DNA of 49,654 nt from a filamentous cyanobacterium CCP2 (GTDB taxonomy: Bacteria > Cyanobacteriota > Cyanobacteriia > Elainellales > Elainellaceae): positions 1 to 49,654 of the forward strand of contig PVWD01000010.1 of assembly GCA_003003615.1 (NCBI GenBank), read 5' to 3'. Positions 10,555 to 19,779 of this stretch are shown in pieces (position 1 is the stretch's first letter; every line of letters begins with the position of its first letter). The translations under genes and the position numbers were made by a program. The notes beneath the pieces were generated by a model, which was not told the origin of the DNA, searched no databases, and was given only the letters and a program-made list of their open reading frames with translations.

Positions 10555-11721
10555 TTAGCTTTCGCTTCCCTCTTCCAAAGCTCGGAACATTTCTTTGGGA
10601 ATGACTCCATGAATTCCTTTGACAATATCCACAACCTGAGATACTTCAAAGTCGATCGCCGCGCTACCAAATAGCAGAGCATCCGGCTTAGTCATGCCGT
10701 ATTTTTCGTTCATGATTCGCAAGTATTCCCGTACCGAATCCTTCATGGCTTCGTTGAGGTCTTCATCTAGCCCAACGGCATACCAAGCATCCTCAGTTTC
10801 GCCCATTGGGTTAGTCAACTCCATGTCTTTGTGGACGATGAGTTGGAAGGTCGGAGTTAGAGAACATTCGATCGCCGTCAGGGCCACTTCACCATTTCCC
10901 TGAGCGCAGTGTGGATCACCTGAGTAAAACAAGGCTCCGGGAACCTGAACCGGAAGGTAAAGGCTGCTGCCAATGCCTAGGTGCTTGATGTCAATATTGC
11001 CGCCATAAACGCCCGGTGGCACTGAGTTTACCGCATCTTCTGGATCTGCCGGAACCACACCCATCAGACCCATAAAGGGAGCAAGCGGAATGTCTAGATT
11101 CGCCAATCCATTGGACGGACGGAAAATTCCAACTCCACGCTCTGTTTCTAGGGGGATCACCTTCGTGTAAATGGGTGCATCATTTTCAGGATACTCTCCG
11201 GGCAATGCTCCTCTCCCATGCCGGTTGGAAATCACGCCGTAGGGAACGCGATAGTCAATATCCAGCGTTTTGATTTCCAAGACATCTCCCGGTTCTGCCC
11301 CTTCCACATAAATTGGGCCAGTAATAACATGAGGGCCAGGGCCGGTTTTTTCCATCTCCGCTTTTACAACAAGTTGATCCGGCAAAATATCCGTCTCAGC
11401 AATTCCACCCCCAGTCAGAAACTCGATCGTATCTCCCTGGTCTGGCAAAATCCCTTCATGGGAAACCGTCTCCATCCGAATCATGTCACCTGACTGCACC
11501 GTTAAAATAGGGGCACTATCAGGCTTGAACAACTCACCCCAGATTAAATTGCCCGGCTCCGATTTCACCTCATACAGCGTTCCAGTCGATTGCGCCACTT
11601 CAGCCGCAGGAACTCCCTGAGACGAGCCAAGAATTCCAACAAAAAGCGTTATAGCCACCAAACTACCCAGAATCGATCGCCATTTCCGCCGAAAGACTCT
11701 AGAAACTTGAGCCAATGTCAT
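10555..11721 (-). CDS. Acetamidase/formamidase family protein with signal peptide
   Basis: 388 aa. The FmdA/AmdA family hydrolyses formamide or short-chain amides to ammonia and the carboxylate. Family landmarks are the N-terminal beta-rich domain (GDMIRMETVSHEG), GDVLEIKTLDIDYR, and the conserved GDPHCAQGNGEV segment. The C-terminal part (DALLFGSAAIDFEVSQVVD) is also typical. Unusually for a cytosolic family, residues 1-40 look like a Sec signal: basic MTLAQVSRVFRRKWR, then a hydrophobic segment, then a possible cleavage site after VPAA. The enzyme may therefore be periplasmic. The start ATG has AGGAGG about 12 bp upstream. The gene stands alone on its strand. The actual substrate is not known. 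Confidence 0.88.
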   Translation of the reverse strand: MTLAQVSRVFRRKWRSILGSLVAITLFVGILGSSQGVPAAEVAQSTGTLYEVKSEPGNLIWGELFKPDSAPILTVQSGDMIRMETVSHEGILPDQGDTIEFLTGGGIAETDILPDQLVVKAEMEKTGPGPHVITGPIYVEGAEPGDVLEIKTLDIDYRVPYGVISNRHGRGALPGEYPENDAPIYTKVIPLETERGVGIFRPSNGLANLDIPLAPFMGLMGVVPADPEDAVNSVPPGVYGGNIDIKHLGIGSSLYLPVQVPGALFYSGDPHCAQGNGEVALTAIECSLTPTFQLIVHKDMELTNPMGETEDAWYAVGLDEDLNEAMKDSVREYLRIMNEKYGMTKPDALLFGSAAIDFEVSQVVDIVKGIHGVIPKEMFRALEEGSES

Positions 11722-12046
11722 GATTCATTAACCTCCTAATGTTCTCCTTCACACCGATCGCAGTAATTTAGCTGCAAATAGTTAATCAGGAACTGAATTA
11801 GTGAACAACTTTTCAGGATTCCTTTTTTGTGTGCTAAGCTACAAAAAACTTTAATGAAGAAAAAAGGAGGAGGAGACAAATTGCAAAATTGGACAGCAAA
11901 AAGCCGCCAGTGATAAGCGATCGAGCATCCAGCAGAACAAACTAACCGGACTTCTGATGCTAATCAACTGACGACTTGTAGATTAGAAAACGGGCTAACC
12001 CGAAACTGGTTGGATTAACCCGTCAATTTGGGAACGCTGAGAGGGA
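11722..12046. other. Intergenic region with ycf35 terminator (325 bp)
   Basis: Holds the promoter and Shine-Dalgarno of the formamidase-like gene at the low-coordinate end and the ycf35 terminator at the high end. A purine run, GAAGAAAAAAGGAGGAGGAG, lies at about 11856-11875 on the plus strand with no gene after it. Confidence 0.5.
11986..12023 (-). terminator. Rho-independent terminator downstream of ycf35
   Basis: On the minus strand, ACGGGTTAA (12023-12015) pairs with TTAGCCCGT (11998-11990), one G-U pair allowed. The stem is followed by TTTTC. It lies about 24 bp past the ycf35 stop. Confidence 0.7.
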
Positions 12047-12400
12047 CTACTTTTGCAGCACCAGCTTAACGTTAGCGTTTTGCAAACCAGGACGCTTCAC
12101 TTCAGCCAGAGTCTTGTTCACAGCATACTTCTGGTTGATGGAGTTGATTAGCTCAGTCTGGTTATGCTTCTTAGCAACGCCCCAGAGATCAGCGATCAGG
12201 TCGAAGGAACCATCAGCATTGCGAGACCAGCCCAGATCATATTCGCCTTCGAGAACAGCAACGATGTCTGAACGAACGCGCTGACCGTTGTAGCCACGAA
12301 CATCAGCTTCAGCCTTAACAGTGATGCCCAGGTCACGCAAAGAGGACTTCAGGATTTCTGCATCAGTGATCTTGGTGCGAAGAGTGCTAAAGTGAGACAT
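12047..12400 (-). CDS. ycf35: Ycf35 (DUF1257) family protein
   Basis: 117 aa, full length for the family. The opening MSHFSTLRTKITDAEILKSS and the central block VRSDIVAVLEGEYDLGWSRN are signatures of Ycf35, a DUF1257 protein kept in cyanobacteria and in red-lineage plastid genomes. Its biochemical function is not established. It is small and soluble, with no membrane segment or signal peptide. It lies 168 bp downstream of ycf46 on the same strand. A Shine-Dalgarno-like AGGAGGAAAT precedes the start, and an intrinsic terminator follows the stop. Confidence 0.93.
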   Translation of the reverse strand: MSHFSTLRTKITDAEILKSSLRDLGITVKAEADVRGYNGQRVRSDIVAVLEGEYDLGWSRNADGSFDLIADLWGVAKKHNQTELINSINQKYAVNKTLAEVKRPGLQNANVKLVLQK

Positions 12401-12568
12401 TTTAGGATTTCCTCCTGTAGAGAAGTTGAGAGAAACGACAACAGTTTAGGTGTGAGAGTGCCGTACAGTTTAGCGGTTGGAATGCCAACGGTAGCGGCTG
12501 TTTTGTTGAACTGCTAGCCAGGAATGACTAGCCTTTCCCCTCCTGTTGGGAGCAGGAGAGAAAGCCTG

Positions 12569-14110
12569 TTAAAACTCCAGTCGCTGGTATTCAGCCACCG
12601 TATCCGAAGCAGGACGGGCACGCTGTTGGGCCCATTTCCGTAGAGCTTCTACCTGCTCGGTCATGGTTCTGGAGAGTGGGAAGGTTGCCCGAATGGCAGC
12701 AATAATATCTAGCTGCGTGAACTCTCGGTTGTGGGCAAACGCATCGTACATAGCGGCAATAATGGCTTGCTCAATCTCAGCACCAGAGTAACCATCTGAG
12801 ATTTTCGCCAACTGATCCACATCAAACCGAGTGATATCCGGACGACGCTTGCCAAGGTGGATAGTAAAAATCTGTTTGCGCTCCTCTTCGCTCGGTAAAT
12901 CAACGAAGAAGATTTCATCGAATCGTCCTTTCCGCAAGAATTCACCAGGGAGTCGCTCAACGCGGTTTGCCGTTGCCATGACAAACACAGGTGACCTTTT
13001 CTCCTGCATCCAGGTTAGGAATGAACCCAGAATCCGGCTAGATGTCCCAGCATCGGAATCAGCAGAACCCGCACTTCCAGCAAACGCTTTATCTAGCTCA
13101 TCAATAAACAGAATGGCAGGTGAAACAGATTCAGCCGTTTTTAGAGCGTTTCGCAGGTTAGCTTCCGACCGACCCACCATAGAGCCGTCGTAAACACGCC
13201 CCAAATCAAGTCGGAGGAGAGGCAGTCGCCATTCATTAGAGGTGGCCTTGGCAATCAGCGACTTACCGCATCCTGGCACACCCAATAGAAGGACTCCCTT
13301 CGGCTGGGGCAAACCATACTCCCTAGCTCGCTCAGTAAAGGCGATCGAGCGCTGCGTTAGCCAGAGTTTTAGGTCATCAGAACCGCCAATATCCTCTAAG
13401 GTTCCTTCCTCCTCAAGGTACTCCAGAATCCCATTACGGCGAATGAGCTGGCGTTTCTCAGAGAGAACAATATCGACTTCTGACTCAGTTAACCGTCCGG
13501 CTGTAACAAAAGCTTTCCGGTACACTTTCTCTGCCTCATCGCGAGTTAAACCAAGAGCAGCAGAAAGCAGCTTCTCGCGTGTTTCGGTTGTAATCTTAGC
13601 AGCATCAGAACGACGAGATAGCTGATCTCTACGTGCCTGATCCAACTGGCCCGAAAGCACATGATTTAACTCTTCCATGTTGGGCAAAGGATAGTCTACA
13701 ACGGCAACCTCTTTCTCCAGTTCAATGGGAACCTGCTGGAGAGGAGACATCAAAATGATGGTCTTGTAGGAATCCTTAAAGCTAGCGATCGCGTCTCTCA
13801 GCCACCGGGTGACGGCTGGGGAGTCGATGAAGGGATGTAAATCTTTGAATACAAAGACTCCCGGCTCTCGCTGGCGCACCACCCACTCAATGGCCGCTTC
13901 TGGCGAAACAGTATTGTGCTGAGTGACGTTGCGAGGCTGACCATACTCGACAATCCCATGAGTAACCGTCCAAACAAAGACGCGACGTTGAGGCTTTATT
14001 TGAGCGACTGACGCAATCGCCTGCTCTGCCCGCTCTTCCTCGGAAGTGACGAGGTAGATCAGAGGATATTGAGCCTGAACTAAAATACTAAGCTCTTCTT
14101 TCATGATCAT
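12569..14110 (-). CDS. ycf46: Ycf46 AAA+ ATPase
   Basis: 513 aa. The N-terminal ~230 residues (KEELSILVQAQYPLIYLVTSEE...) form the Ycf46-specific domain. The AAA+ module follows: Walker A GVPGCGKS at 277-284, Walker B ILFIDELDKA at 333-342, sensor region MATANRVERLP, and arginine-finger region FLRKGRFDEIFFVDLP. The C-terminal lid contains SGAEIEQAI. Ycf46 is conserved in cyanobacteria and red-algal plastids and has been linked to photosynthesis and inorganic-carbon use in Synechocystis. Its client is unknown. An alternative start is MKEEL at 14104. It sits between a ribbon-helix-helix regulator (upstream) and ycf35 (downstream), probably co-transcribed. Confidence 0.94.
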   Translation of the reverse strand: MIMKEELSILVQAQYPLIYLVTSEEERAEQAIASVAQIKPQRRVFVWTVTHGIVEYGQPRNVTQHNTVSPEAAIEWVVRQREPGVFVFKDLHPFIDSPAVTRWLRDAIASFKDSYKTIILMSPLQQVPIELEKEVAVVDYPLPNMEELNHVLSGQLDQARRDQLSRRSDAAKITTETREKLLSAALGLTRDEAEKVYRKAFVTAGRLTESEVDIVLSEKRQLIRRNGILEYLEEEGTLEDIGGSDDLKLWLTQRSIAFTERAREYGLPQPKGVLLLGVPGCGKSLIAKATSNEWRLPLLRLDLGRVYDGSMVGRSEANLRNALKTAESVSPAILFIDELDKAFAGSAGSADSDAGTSSRILGSFLTWMQEKRSPVFVMATANRVERLPGEFLRKGRFDEIFFVDLPSEEERKQIFTIHLGKRRPDITRFDVDQLAKISDGYSGAEIEQAIIAAMYDAFAHNREFTQLDIIAAIRATFPLSRTMTEQVEALRKWAQQRARPASDTVAEYQRLEF

Positions 14111-14216
14111 CGACCTAAGTATGGAGACGGTGCAGACGTTGCTGTAACTACAATGCTTCTATTGAAGCAACTCATTAAACTAAACCAATCCACTAAGCGG
14201 AATAGAATGACAAAGT

Positions 14217-14570
14217 TCATCCCAGAAGAGGAACTAGCTCATTTTCCTGATCAGAGTCAGAATGCTGCTCTGACATGCTCACAGGTGACGACGCTCCATC
14301 TTCAACTAAAACAGTAGGCTGCTCACCCACCGAAGCCATCTCTCCCTGCCTTACCACCAGTGAACTCGCACACTCTGGACAAGTATAAATCTGATGACTA
14401 TGACCGTGAGCCGATTCTACTTCATCCACAACATCGGGGTGTTCAAGGTAGAAAACGAGTGCCCGTTCAGCAATGGCAGACATTGGTTCCAATTCAACCG
14501 CCGATCGAATTTTGAGTTGACGGTGCAATTCCGGAGGGAGATAGAGTGTGACTTTGTGTTTATCTTGCAT
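14217..14570 (-). CDS. Ribbon-helix-helix protein with possible zinc site
   Basis: 117 aa. Residues 5-45 (HKVTLYLPPELHRQLKIRSA ... SAIAERALVFYLE) fit a ribbon-helix-helix DNA-binding fold, in which an N-terminal beta strand pairs in a dimer and contacts the major groove. Next comes a His-rich run with H55, H57 and H59, then C64-x-x-C67 (TCPECASSLVV). Together these could bind a metal, although only one CxxC is present. The last ~40 residues are acidic and probably disordered. It lies 106 bp upstream of ycf46 on the same strand, so it may regulate or be co-expressed with ycf46-ycf35. There is no toxin partner nearby, which argues against an antitoxin role. Confidence 0.75.
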   Translation of the reverse strand: MQDKHKVTLYLPPELHRQLKIRSAVELEPMSAIAERALVFYLEHPDVVDEVESAHGHSHQIYTCPECASSLVVRQGEMASVGEQPTVLVEDGASSPVSMSEQHSDSDQENELVPLLG

Positions 14571-14693
14571 ATAACGACTACATGGTTAATACCCGGGTAT
14601 GGAAGCCAGAATAATCCCCACGAACCTAGACTGTCAAGACGCTAGAACAGTATGACAGCAATATTGTTACATCTGTTTACAAACATGAAGCCA

Positions 14694-14724
14694 TAAAAAA
14701 GCGGTAGTGGTCGCACACTACCGT
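14694..14724 (-). terminator. Rho-independent terminator of the deoC-recO-MFS-GT run
   Basis: Perfect 8-bp stem: on the minus strand CGGTAGTG (14723-14716) pairs with CACTACCG (14709-14702) across a six-base loop. It is followed by C and six Ts (14700-14695). It lies about 50 bp past the glycosyltransferase stop. Confidence 0.88.
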
Positions 14725-14774
14725 CTTGATGGATGAATCAGTTTGTAAAGGAGGGATTCCGGGAGCCAGTAGCT

Positions 14775-15923
14775 TCACACAGGACTGCTAGAGTAAATGC
14801 GCTGCTGTTGCAGAACCTGTTGGTAAAGCTCCTCTAGCTGAGTGATGTTTCTGCCGAGGGTGTAGCGATCGAGGACTCGCTGCCGCGCTTTTCGCCCTAA
14901 TAGGGTGGTCAATTCTGGGTGGTCTCTAAACATGGGAAGCAAGGTTCGTAGCTGGGTAGACACCTGTTGGGTGCTCAGAACAATGCCCGCCCCTGCTTCT
15001 AATACTTCTCCATCTGCCCCAGCATCCGTTGCCACACAGGCTACCCCACAGGCCATTGCTTCTAATAACGAGAGTGAGAGACCTTCTACCAAAGACGGCA
15101 AAATAAACACATCAGACCCGCGCAAGATCTGAATGCGCTGCTGCTCGTTGGCAATAAAGCCCATCCAAACCACACCCAAATCTGCCCCGTAGCTGCTCAT
15201 TAACATCGGAGCAAGGGGGCCATTGCCCACCACCACTAACTTGCTGCCTGCCCCCATATCCGCTTGCTTCCAGGCCTTTAACAACGATTCAACGTTTTTT
15301 TCAACCGCAAGCCGCCCCTGGTAAACAAAAACACGCTGGGCATTAAGTTCAGATTTCAGCTTGGATAGACCTGGTGAATACTTGTTGATGTCTACCCCGT
15401 TGGGAATTACGGCCACCTTATGCGTTGGCACGCCCAACCGCACCAGCAAATTTCGCTGCACCTGCGAAAAAACGATGACGCAGTGATAGTTTGCCAAAAA
15501 GGGCGCATACAGTTGGTACATCAAGTGCTGTGTACCCGATGTAAAGTTGCGCCGTTTGCGATCGAACGGGGGGTGAAAGGTTGCCACCAAGGGCAGCCCC
15601 AATTCCTCGCAAATTTCTGGAAGCAGAAAGTCTAGGGGAGAAAGGGTAAGGGAAGCATGAACCAGGTCAGGTTGGAGCTTTTGGAGGGCGCGGGTGAGAA
15701 CTTTTGACGATCGCAGGGAAGGGATGGTATAAATTTGCGATTTATAAAGAAAAGGAATAGGAACTTCAGGACATTCCGATGGCGACAACGCCGCGTCATC
15801 TTCTGGAGCAAAGTGGAGAAAACTGACCCGATGCCCTCGGTCTAGCAGTGCGTTAGTAACTTCTCTGCCATAGGTGACGTTGCCACAGAACGGAGATTTC
15901 TTTCCAAGCCAGGCAATATGCAT
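14775..15923 (-). CDS. Glycosyltransferase family 4 (GT-B fold)
   Basis: 382 aa. The N-terminal Rossmann domain has the glycine-containing donor/acceptor region WLGKKSPFCGNVTYGREV and HASLTLSPLDFLLPE. The C-terminal nucleotide-sugar domain has IPNGVDINKYSP, VYQGRLAVEKN and the EX7E motif EGLSLSLLEAMACG, where the two glutamates contact the donor sugar. This is the usual size and layout of retaining GT4 enzymes acting on lipids, polysaccharides or small acceptors. The acceptor cannot be predicted. The start lies 57 bp after the MFS stop on the same strand, so it is the last gene of a probable operon ending at the 14694-14724 terminator. Confidence 0.9.
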   Translation of the reverse strand: MHIAWLGKKSPFCGNVTYGREVTNALLDRGHRVSFLHFAPEDDAALSPSECPEVPIPFLYKSQIYTIPSLRSSKVLTRALQKLQPDLVHASLTLSPLDFLLPEICEELGLPLVATFHPPFDRKRRNFTSGTQHLMYQLYAPFLANYHCVIVFSQVQRNLLVRLGVPTHKVAVIPNGVDINKYSPGLSKLKSELNAQRVFVYQGRLAVEKNVESLLKAWKQADMGAGSKLVVVGNGPLAPMLMSSYGADLGVVWMGFIANEQQRIQILRGSDVFILPSLVEGLSLSLLEAMACGVACVATDAGADGEVLEAGAGIVLSTQQVSTQLRTLLPMFRDHPELTTLLGRKARQRVLDRYTLGRNITQLEELYQQVLQQQRIYSSSPV

Positions 15924-15980
15924 TCACGTTAATTACGGTAGTTGCGGAACATTTAACCCAGTATTAAGGATTCTAGAGGG

Positions 15981-17744
15981 TTATGACGCATTTTGATTGA
16001 ATTGCGTACGAGAAATTGACCAAGACAGGATACCACCGAATAGAGCCAAAAAGGCTAACCCAATGAATACGGTTTGTAACCCGAAGAACGCTTCAGCAAC
16101 TCCAGCTAGGGCAAGGGGCAAACTCAGCGCAATGTTAATCGCATTGTTTTGCAATCCAAACACCTTGCCGCGCATCTCCTCTGGCGTTTCTTCCTGAATG
16201 GCCGTTTGCATTGGCACGCCCGTAATTGCCGCGCAAGCTCCTAAAACCACTAGCAGGGGCAAGGTCGGAAAAAGGTGCTGCGTAAAAAAGGAAACCGCCG
16301 CCAAAGAAGCCGCCATGCCGATTGACCCATACAAGCTCAGCTGGGCACGAGAGAGGCGTTGACCGAACTGCCCGACTCCGACTGCCCCGATCGCCATTCC
16401 CACGCCCCCAGCCGCCAGCAAGAAGCCAAACTGAGAAGATTTAATTTCGGGCATTACCTCTGCTAGCCGCACCGCCAGCACCGCCAGAGCCGCAAAGATT
16501 GAAAACAAAATGACCAACTGAATCATGGCAGACCGAACATGGCCTTGCTGCTTCAGGTAGCGCAGCCCATCCCGAATGTTTGCCCAAACGTCTGGCAACG
16601 ACTCATCAGAATCAGAAGGGGAAGTTTCTTTCGTCTTGAGCAACATCAGAATTAATCCAGCGATCGCATAGCTGCCACCCACCACCAATTCCTTGCCAAA
16701 ATCTGAGCCAGCATGAACCTGAGAGCCAAGGGGCCCAAAGAAGCGATCGGCGATTTCCAGCAGGGGTTCCCCCAAGGCAAACCCCACAATCACCGAAGCC
16801 ATCATGGTCATGGTGTAAAGGGAATTGGCAGAGAGCAAATGTTTGCGCTCGACGAGGAGGGGAATAGCGGCTTGTTCGGCAGGGGCAAAAAATTGGGTGA
16901 GCGTGGATACCAAAAAGGTGACAACGAGCAACACCAGAAAGCCCGCAGGCAAACCGGCAAAAGGGCTAACATCCCGGAAGAACCACAGCAGGATTGGCAA
17001 ACTGAGAACCAAGCCCCCCCGTAAGAGATTCGTTGCAACCAGCACAGCACGCTTCCGCCAATGATCGACAAAAACTCCTGCCACTGAGCCAAACAGGATA
17101 GCTGGAATGGTGAAGGCGATCATCAAGGAAGAAACCCACCCGCTAATGGTTTGCCCTTCAGATTGGAACCGGCTAGCAATTAGCGCAATCATTAGCACCA
17201 AGTACACCTTGTCTGCTAGTTGAGAGAAAACCTGACCGCTCCACAGCTTCAAAAAGTTCAAGTTTCGCAAGACAGGCAGCAAACCTCGTTCCGGTTCTTC
17301 CAAATCAGCTTGAGCGGTGGGAGTATGACCATTGGAGGCAAACCCGTTACCGTTGTTGCTACCTTTACGATCGCCGTTTGAGCCAGCATCAGCGTTTAGG
17401 GTGCTATTACCGTGCGTTGATGATCGTCCTGCCTTTGGAAGAGCCGGGTTGGAGGGTGACACCGTAGTGTCTGAGTCATCAGGCGAGGGCGATCGCTCTC
17501 CGGATACATCAAACGGTTCGATCGACGTGTAGTTTTCTAGTTCTTCAGAAAGTCGATCGGTCTGTGAATGAAGCTCAGCACAAAAAAGATAGTCGAGCGA
17601 GGGTTGCCCCAACCTGGGGTAGCCAGGAGGTTGATTCGCACTTCGATACGATTGTCCAGACTGACCCTTGCCAGCCTTTAAGTGTAAATGGCTTGGCATT
17701 GTTCTTGGAGTTAGGGGCTGTAGGTCTGGGTTATATCGCATCAT
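15981..17744 (-). CDS. MFS transporter with long hydrophilic N-terminal extension
   Basis: 587 aa from the ATG at 17744. An upstream in-frame start at 17783 exists, but 17744 overlaps the recO stop as ATGA, a classic coupling arrangement, so I prefer it. The first ~150 residues are Ser/Gly/Asn-rich and hydrophilic, with no membrane segment, likely cytosolic and disordered. About 12 hydrophobic segments follow, beginning with [20 protein letters not shown], the usual opening of this MFS type. Family members are proton-driven exporters of drugs, lipids or metabolites. The late segment [20 protein letters not shown] is also characteristic. Substrate unknown. The extension makes it about 150 residues longer than normal for MFS proteins. 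Confidence 0.85.
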   Translation of the reverse strand: MMRYNPDLQPLTPRTMPSHLHLKAGKGQSGQSYRSANQPPGYPRLGQPSLDYLFCAELHSQTDRLSEELENYTSIEPFDVSGERSPSPDDSDTTVSPSNPALPKAGRSSTHGNSTLNADAGSNGDRKGSNNGNGFASNGHTPTAQADLEEPERGLLPVLRNLNFLKLWSGQVFSQLADKVYLVLMIALIASRFQSEGQTISGWVSSLMIAFTIPAILFGSVAGVFVDHWRKRAVLVATNLLRGGLVLSLPILLWFFRDVSPFAGLPAGFLVLLVVTFLVSTLTQFFAPAEQAAIPLLVERKHLLSANSLYTMTMMASVIVGFALGEPLLEIADRFFGPLGSQVHAGSDFGKELVVGGSYAIAGLILMLLKTKETSPSDSDESLPDVWANIRDGLRYLKQQGHVRSAMIQLVILFSIFAALAVLAVRLAEVMPEIKSSQFGFLLAAGGVGMAIGAVGVGQFGQRLSRAQLSLYGSIGMAASLAAVSFFTQHLFPTLPLLVVLGACAAITGVPMQTAIQEETPEEMRGKVFGLQNNAINIALSLPLALAGVAEAFFGLQTVFIGLAFLALFGGILSWSISRTQFNQNAS

Positions 17745-18562
17745 GGGGTGAGCTGTGAAAGTGAACGAACAGAGACGAAACAAAGATCGATGAGGGCAGC
17801 CGAGCGAATGGGTCGATCAAAATGATACTGGGCATAGTGCCGCAAAACTCGCTCGATCGAAAGCCAGTCTTGAACCGTTGGCGACAGTGAATGCTTTGCT
17901 TCAACCATCTCCTGGGAAAAGTTAGGTTCAGGTAAGTATTGCAGCAACTTTAATTCAGCCGCCGTGAGCCGTGCAGACAAATCTGCCGAGTGGGGTTCAG
18001 CTAAATTGATAATCCCACCTGCTACTGTACTAAACCCAACGCGCCAGTCTGGATCAGCAAAATTGGGTATAACTTGCTGCTGGGTGATACAACAACTTTG
18101 CACCTGTGGGGCCAGTCCTGCTACTGCCAATAGGTGGAATGTGGCATGGGCTAGGTAGGGCAGTATCATTGCCGTTGAAGCCTTTTCCAGTCGGCTTAAC
18201 TGCTGCCGCAGCAGGTGAAACAATTCTGCTTGGGACTGTTCACTGAGAGCTTGGTAAAGGGCTAGCTCTGCCAAATATTGGCTTGCAGTTAGCTTTGATA
18301 AATCCTGACTTAAACCAGGATAGGACTCCAAGCTTTCTGCCTGAATCACCTTGTCAAGGTTTCGCCCCTTCGCAATTAACAGTTGATTGACCACAAACAG
18401 ACTACTGCGCCCACCCAAGCTGGATTTGTGCTTGCGGGAACCCGGAGCAACGGCTCGCAGCAGCCCATACTCCTCGGTGAGAATGGTCAGCAGGCGATCG
18501 GACTCACCCAATGGTGCGCTTTTAAGGTTGATGCCGATTGCCTTGTAGGTTCCGCTTGCCAT
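17741..18562 (-). CDS. recO: DNA repair protein RecO
   Basis: 273 aa. The N-terminal OB-fold has the family opening ([20 protein letters not shown], then [20 protein letters not shown]), followed by a helical C-terminal domain. The zinc-finger cysteines of some RecO proteins are reduced here to CC (SCCITQQQ), so zinc binding is doubtful. RecO binds single-stranded DNA and SSB, anneals strands, and with RecR loads RecA in the RecF pathway. recF also lies in this window (36831-37958), in a separate transcription unit. It lies 41 bp after deoC and overlaps the MFS start by 4 bp, supporting co-transcription. Confidence 0.92.
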   Translation of the reverse strand: MASGTYKAIGINLKSAPLGESDRLLTILTEEYGLLRAVAPGSRKHKSSLGGRSSLFVVNQLLIAKGRNLDKVIQAESLESYPGLSQDLSKLTASQYLAELALYQALSEQSQAELFHLLRQQLSRLEKASTAMILPYLAHATFHLLAVAGLAPQVQSCCITQQQVIPNFADPDWRVGFSTVAGGIINLAEPHSADLSARLTAAELKLLQYLPEPNFSQEMVEAKHSLSPTVQDWLSIERVLRHYAQYHFDRPIRSAALIDLCFVSVRSLSQLTP

Positions 18563-18603
18563 AGAGGATATATAAAGAATGATATCGTCGCTTTTTATAT
18601 TCT

Positions 18604-19281
18604 TTAACCTTTCTCTTCCAGCGTATCGCGTTGGCGGATCAAATCGGGCCCACGGGAAGTTCCTAATCGGGTTGCCCCAGCCAAGATTAGCTCGATCGCC
18701 TGTTCTGGAGTCCGAATTCCACCAGATGCTTTAATGCCAATGCGATCGTTGGAAAGCTGTTTCAACAGTCTGACATCCTCAACGGTTGCCCCGCCAAACC
18801 AGCCGGTACTTGTCTTCAAAAACGAAACACCTGCATCCAAGCAAACTTCTACGGCTGCCTTTTTCTCGCGATCGGTGAGTAAGCTCATTTCCAGAATGGC
18901 TTTCACGACAGGCGCGACTTCGCAAATTTCAGCCATTTCCCGGTGCAGTTTCTCAGTTTCCCCCTGTTTGAGCCAGCCCAAGTTGATTACAACATCCAAC
19001 TCAGTTGCCCCGTTTTCGATGGCTTCCTGAGCTTCATAAAGTTTCGTCGCACTCGTCGTCGCCCCTGTCGGAAAACCAATCACCGCACAAACTTGAGGCT
19101 GCTTGCCATGAAGTAGTTCTACGGCTTGAGGTACATGCACCGGGTAAACGCAGACGGCTGCAAACCCAAATCGATCGGCTTCAGCACACCACTGAACCAC
19201 ATGCTCCGAAGTGGCAGTTTGGTTAAGGAGAGCATGATCGATAAATTCCGCTAAATTAATGTCAGGATATGCGTCTGCCAT
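18604..19281 (-). CDS. deoC: Deoxyribose-phosphate aldolase
   Basis: 225 aa, normal length for class I DERA. It reversibly splits 2-deoxyribose-5-phosphate into glyceraldehyde-3-phosphate and acetaldehyde in deoxynucleoside breakdown. Catalytic residues are recognisable: Schiff-base K156 in FLKTSTG, the second lysine K184 in IKASGGIR, and D96 in ELDVVINLG. The phosphate-binding region is [11 protein letters not shown]. First gene of the deoC-recO-MFS-glycosyltransferase run. The pairing with recO is common in cyanobacteria to my knowledge. The start ATG is preceded by AGAGGA at unusually short spacing. Confidence 0.95.
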   Translation of the reverse strand: MADAYPDINLAEFIDHALLNQTATSEHVVQWCAEADRFGFAAVCVYPVHVPQAVELLHGKQPQVCAVIGFPTGATTSATKLYEAQEAIENGATELDVVINLGWLKQGETEKLHREMAEICEVAPVVKAILEMSLLTDREKKAAVEVCLDAGVSFLKTSTGWFGGATVEDVRLLKQLSNDRIGIKASGGIRTPEQAIELILAGATRLGTSRGPDLIRQRDTLEEKG

Positions 19282-19466
19282 TCCTCTGCCTAGAGCTTCT
19301 GCTTATAACTTGTATCAGAAAAAGGAAGAGAAGATATAGCCCCTAAAGGGGTGAGATCGTGTACAACGACACATCCTCCTGAGGCAGCTACGCTATTCTT
19401 TTAAAAGAGCGAAATTAAACTTTTGTTGCATTCTCTCTAGGTGTTAAGACGTTTACCGAGGTTGAT

Positions 19467-19685
19467 ATGGCTTCTGTTTCTGTAACCCAAAGCCACTTTT
19501 CAGAAAACGTAACCTGGGACAACTTAAAGCGGGCAATTGCCTCTAGTTCTGGCTTCCAACGATGGCAGGCAGAACAAACAGAGACGAAGACCCAACCGTT
19601 AGAAAAAAGTTTGGACGCAGGTGCCAGTTTGGATCATTTAGTGAGTCGCTATCTTCGAGAAACGTTAGAGACACTCGCTTACTGA
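19467..19685 (+). CDS. Small conserved cyanobacterial-type hypothetical protein
   Basis: 72 aa, soluble and helical, with no signal peptide or membrane segment. Its amphipathic C-terminal helix is SLDHLVSRYLRETLETL. I do not recognise a function. It is supported as a real gene by GAGG six bases before the ATG, by its place opposite deoC across a 185-bp promoter region, and by a strong hairpin terminator straight after its stop. That spacer also holds a CCCCTAAAGGGG palindrome at 19340-19351. Confidence 0.65.
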   Translation: MASVSVTQSHFSENVTWDNLKRAIASSSGFQRWQAEQTETKTQPLEKSLDAGASLDHLVSRYLRETLETLAY

Positions 19686-19706
19686 ATTAATCGGGGGTAA
19701 GTAACC

Positions 19707-19760
19707 GTAATGGAAATGAGGGAGAGCTTTTAGGAACCCTCCCTGCTGCCATTACTTTTG
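19707..19760 (+). terminator. Two-part hairpin terminator
   Basis: GTAATGG (19707-19713) pairs with CCATTAC (19749-19755), and inside it AGGGAG (19719-19724) pairs with CTCCCT (19739-19744). TTTTG follows. It serves the 72-aa gene. Because the structure is symmetrical, it may also help end the convergent DUF1400 gene. Confidence 0.8.
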
Positions 19761-19779
19761 CCATTGGAAATGTAGAGAG

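Noticed and set aside
14217-14570. Antitoxin of a toxin-antitoxin pair
   Set aside because: RHH fold fits, but no small toxin gene adjoins; the neighbours are ycf46 and a noncoding spacer.
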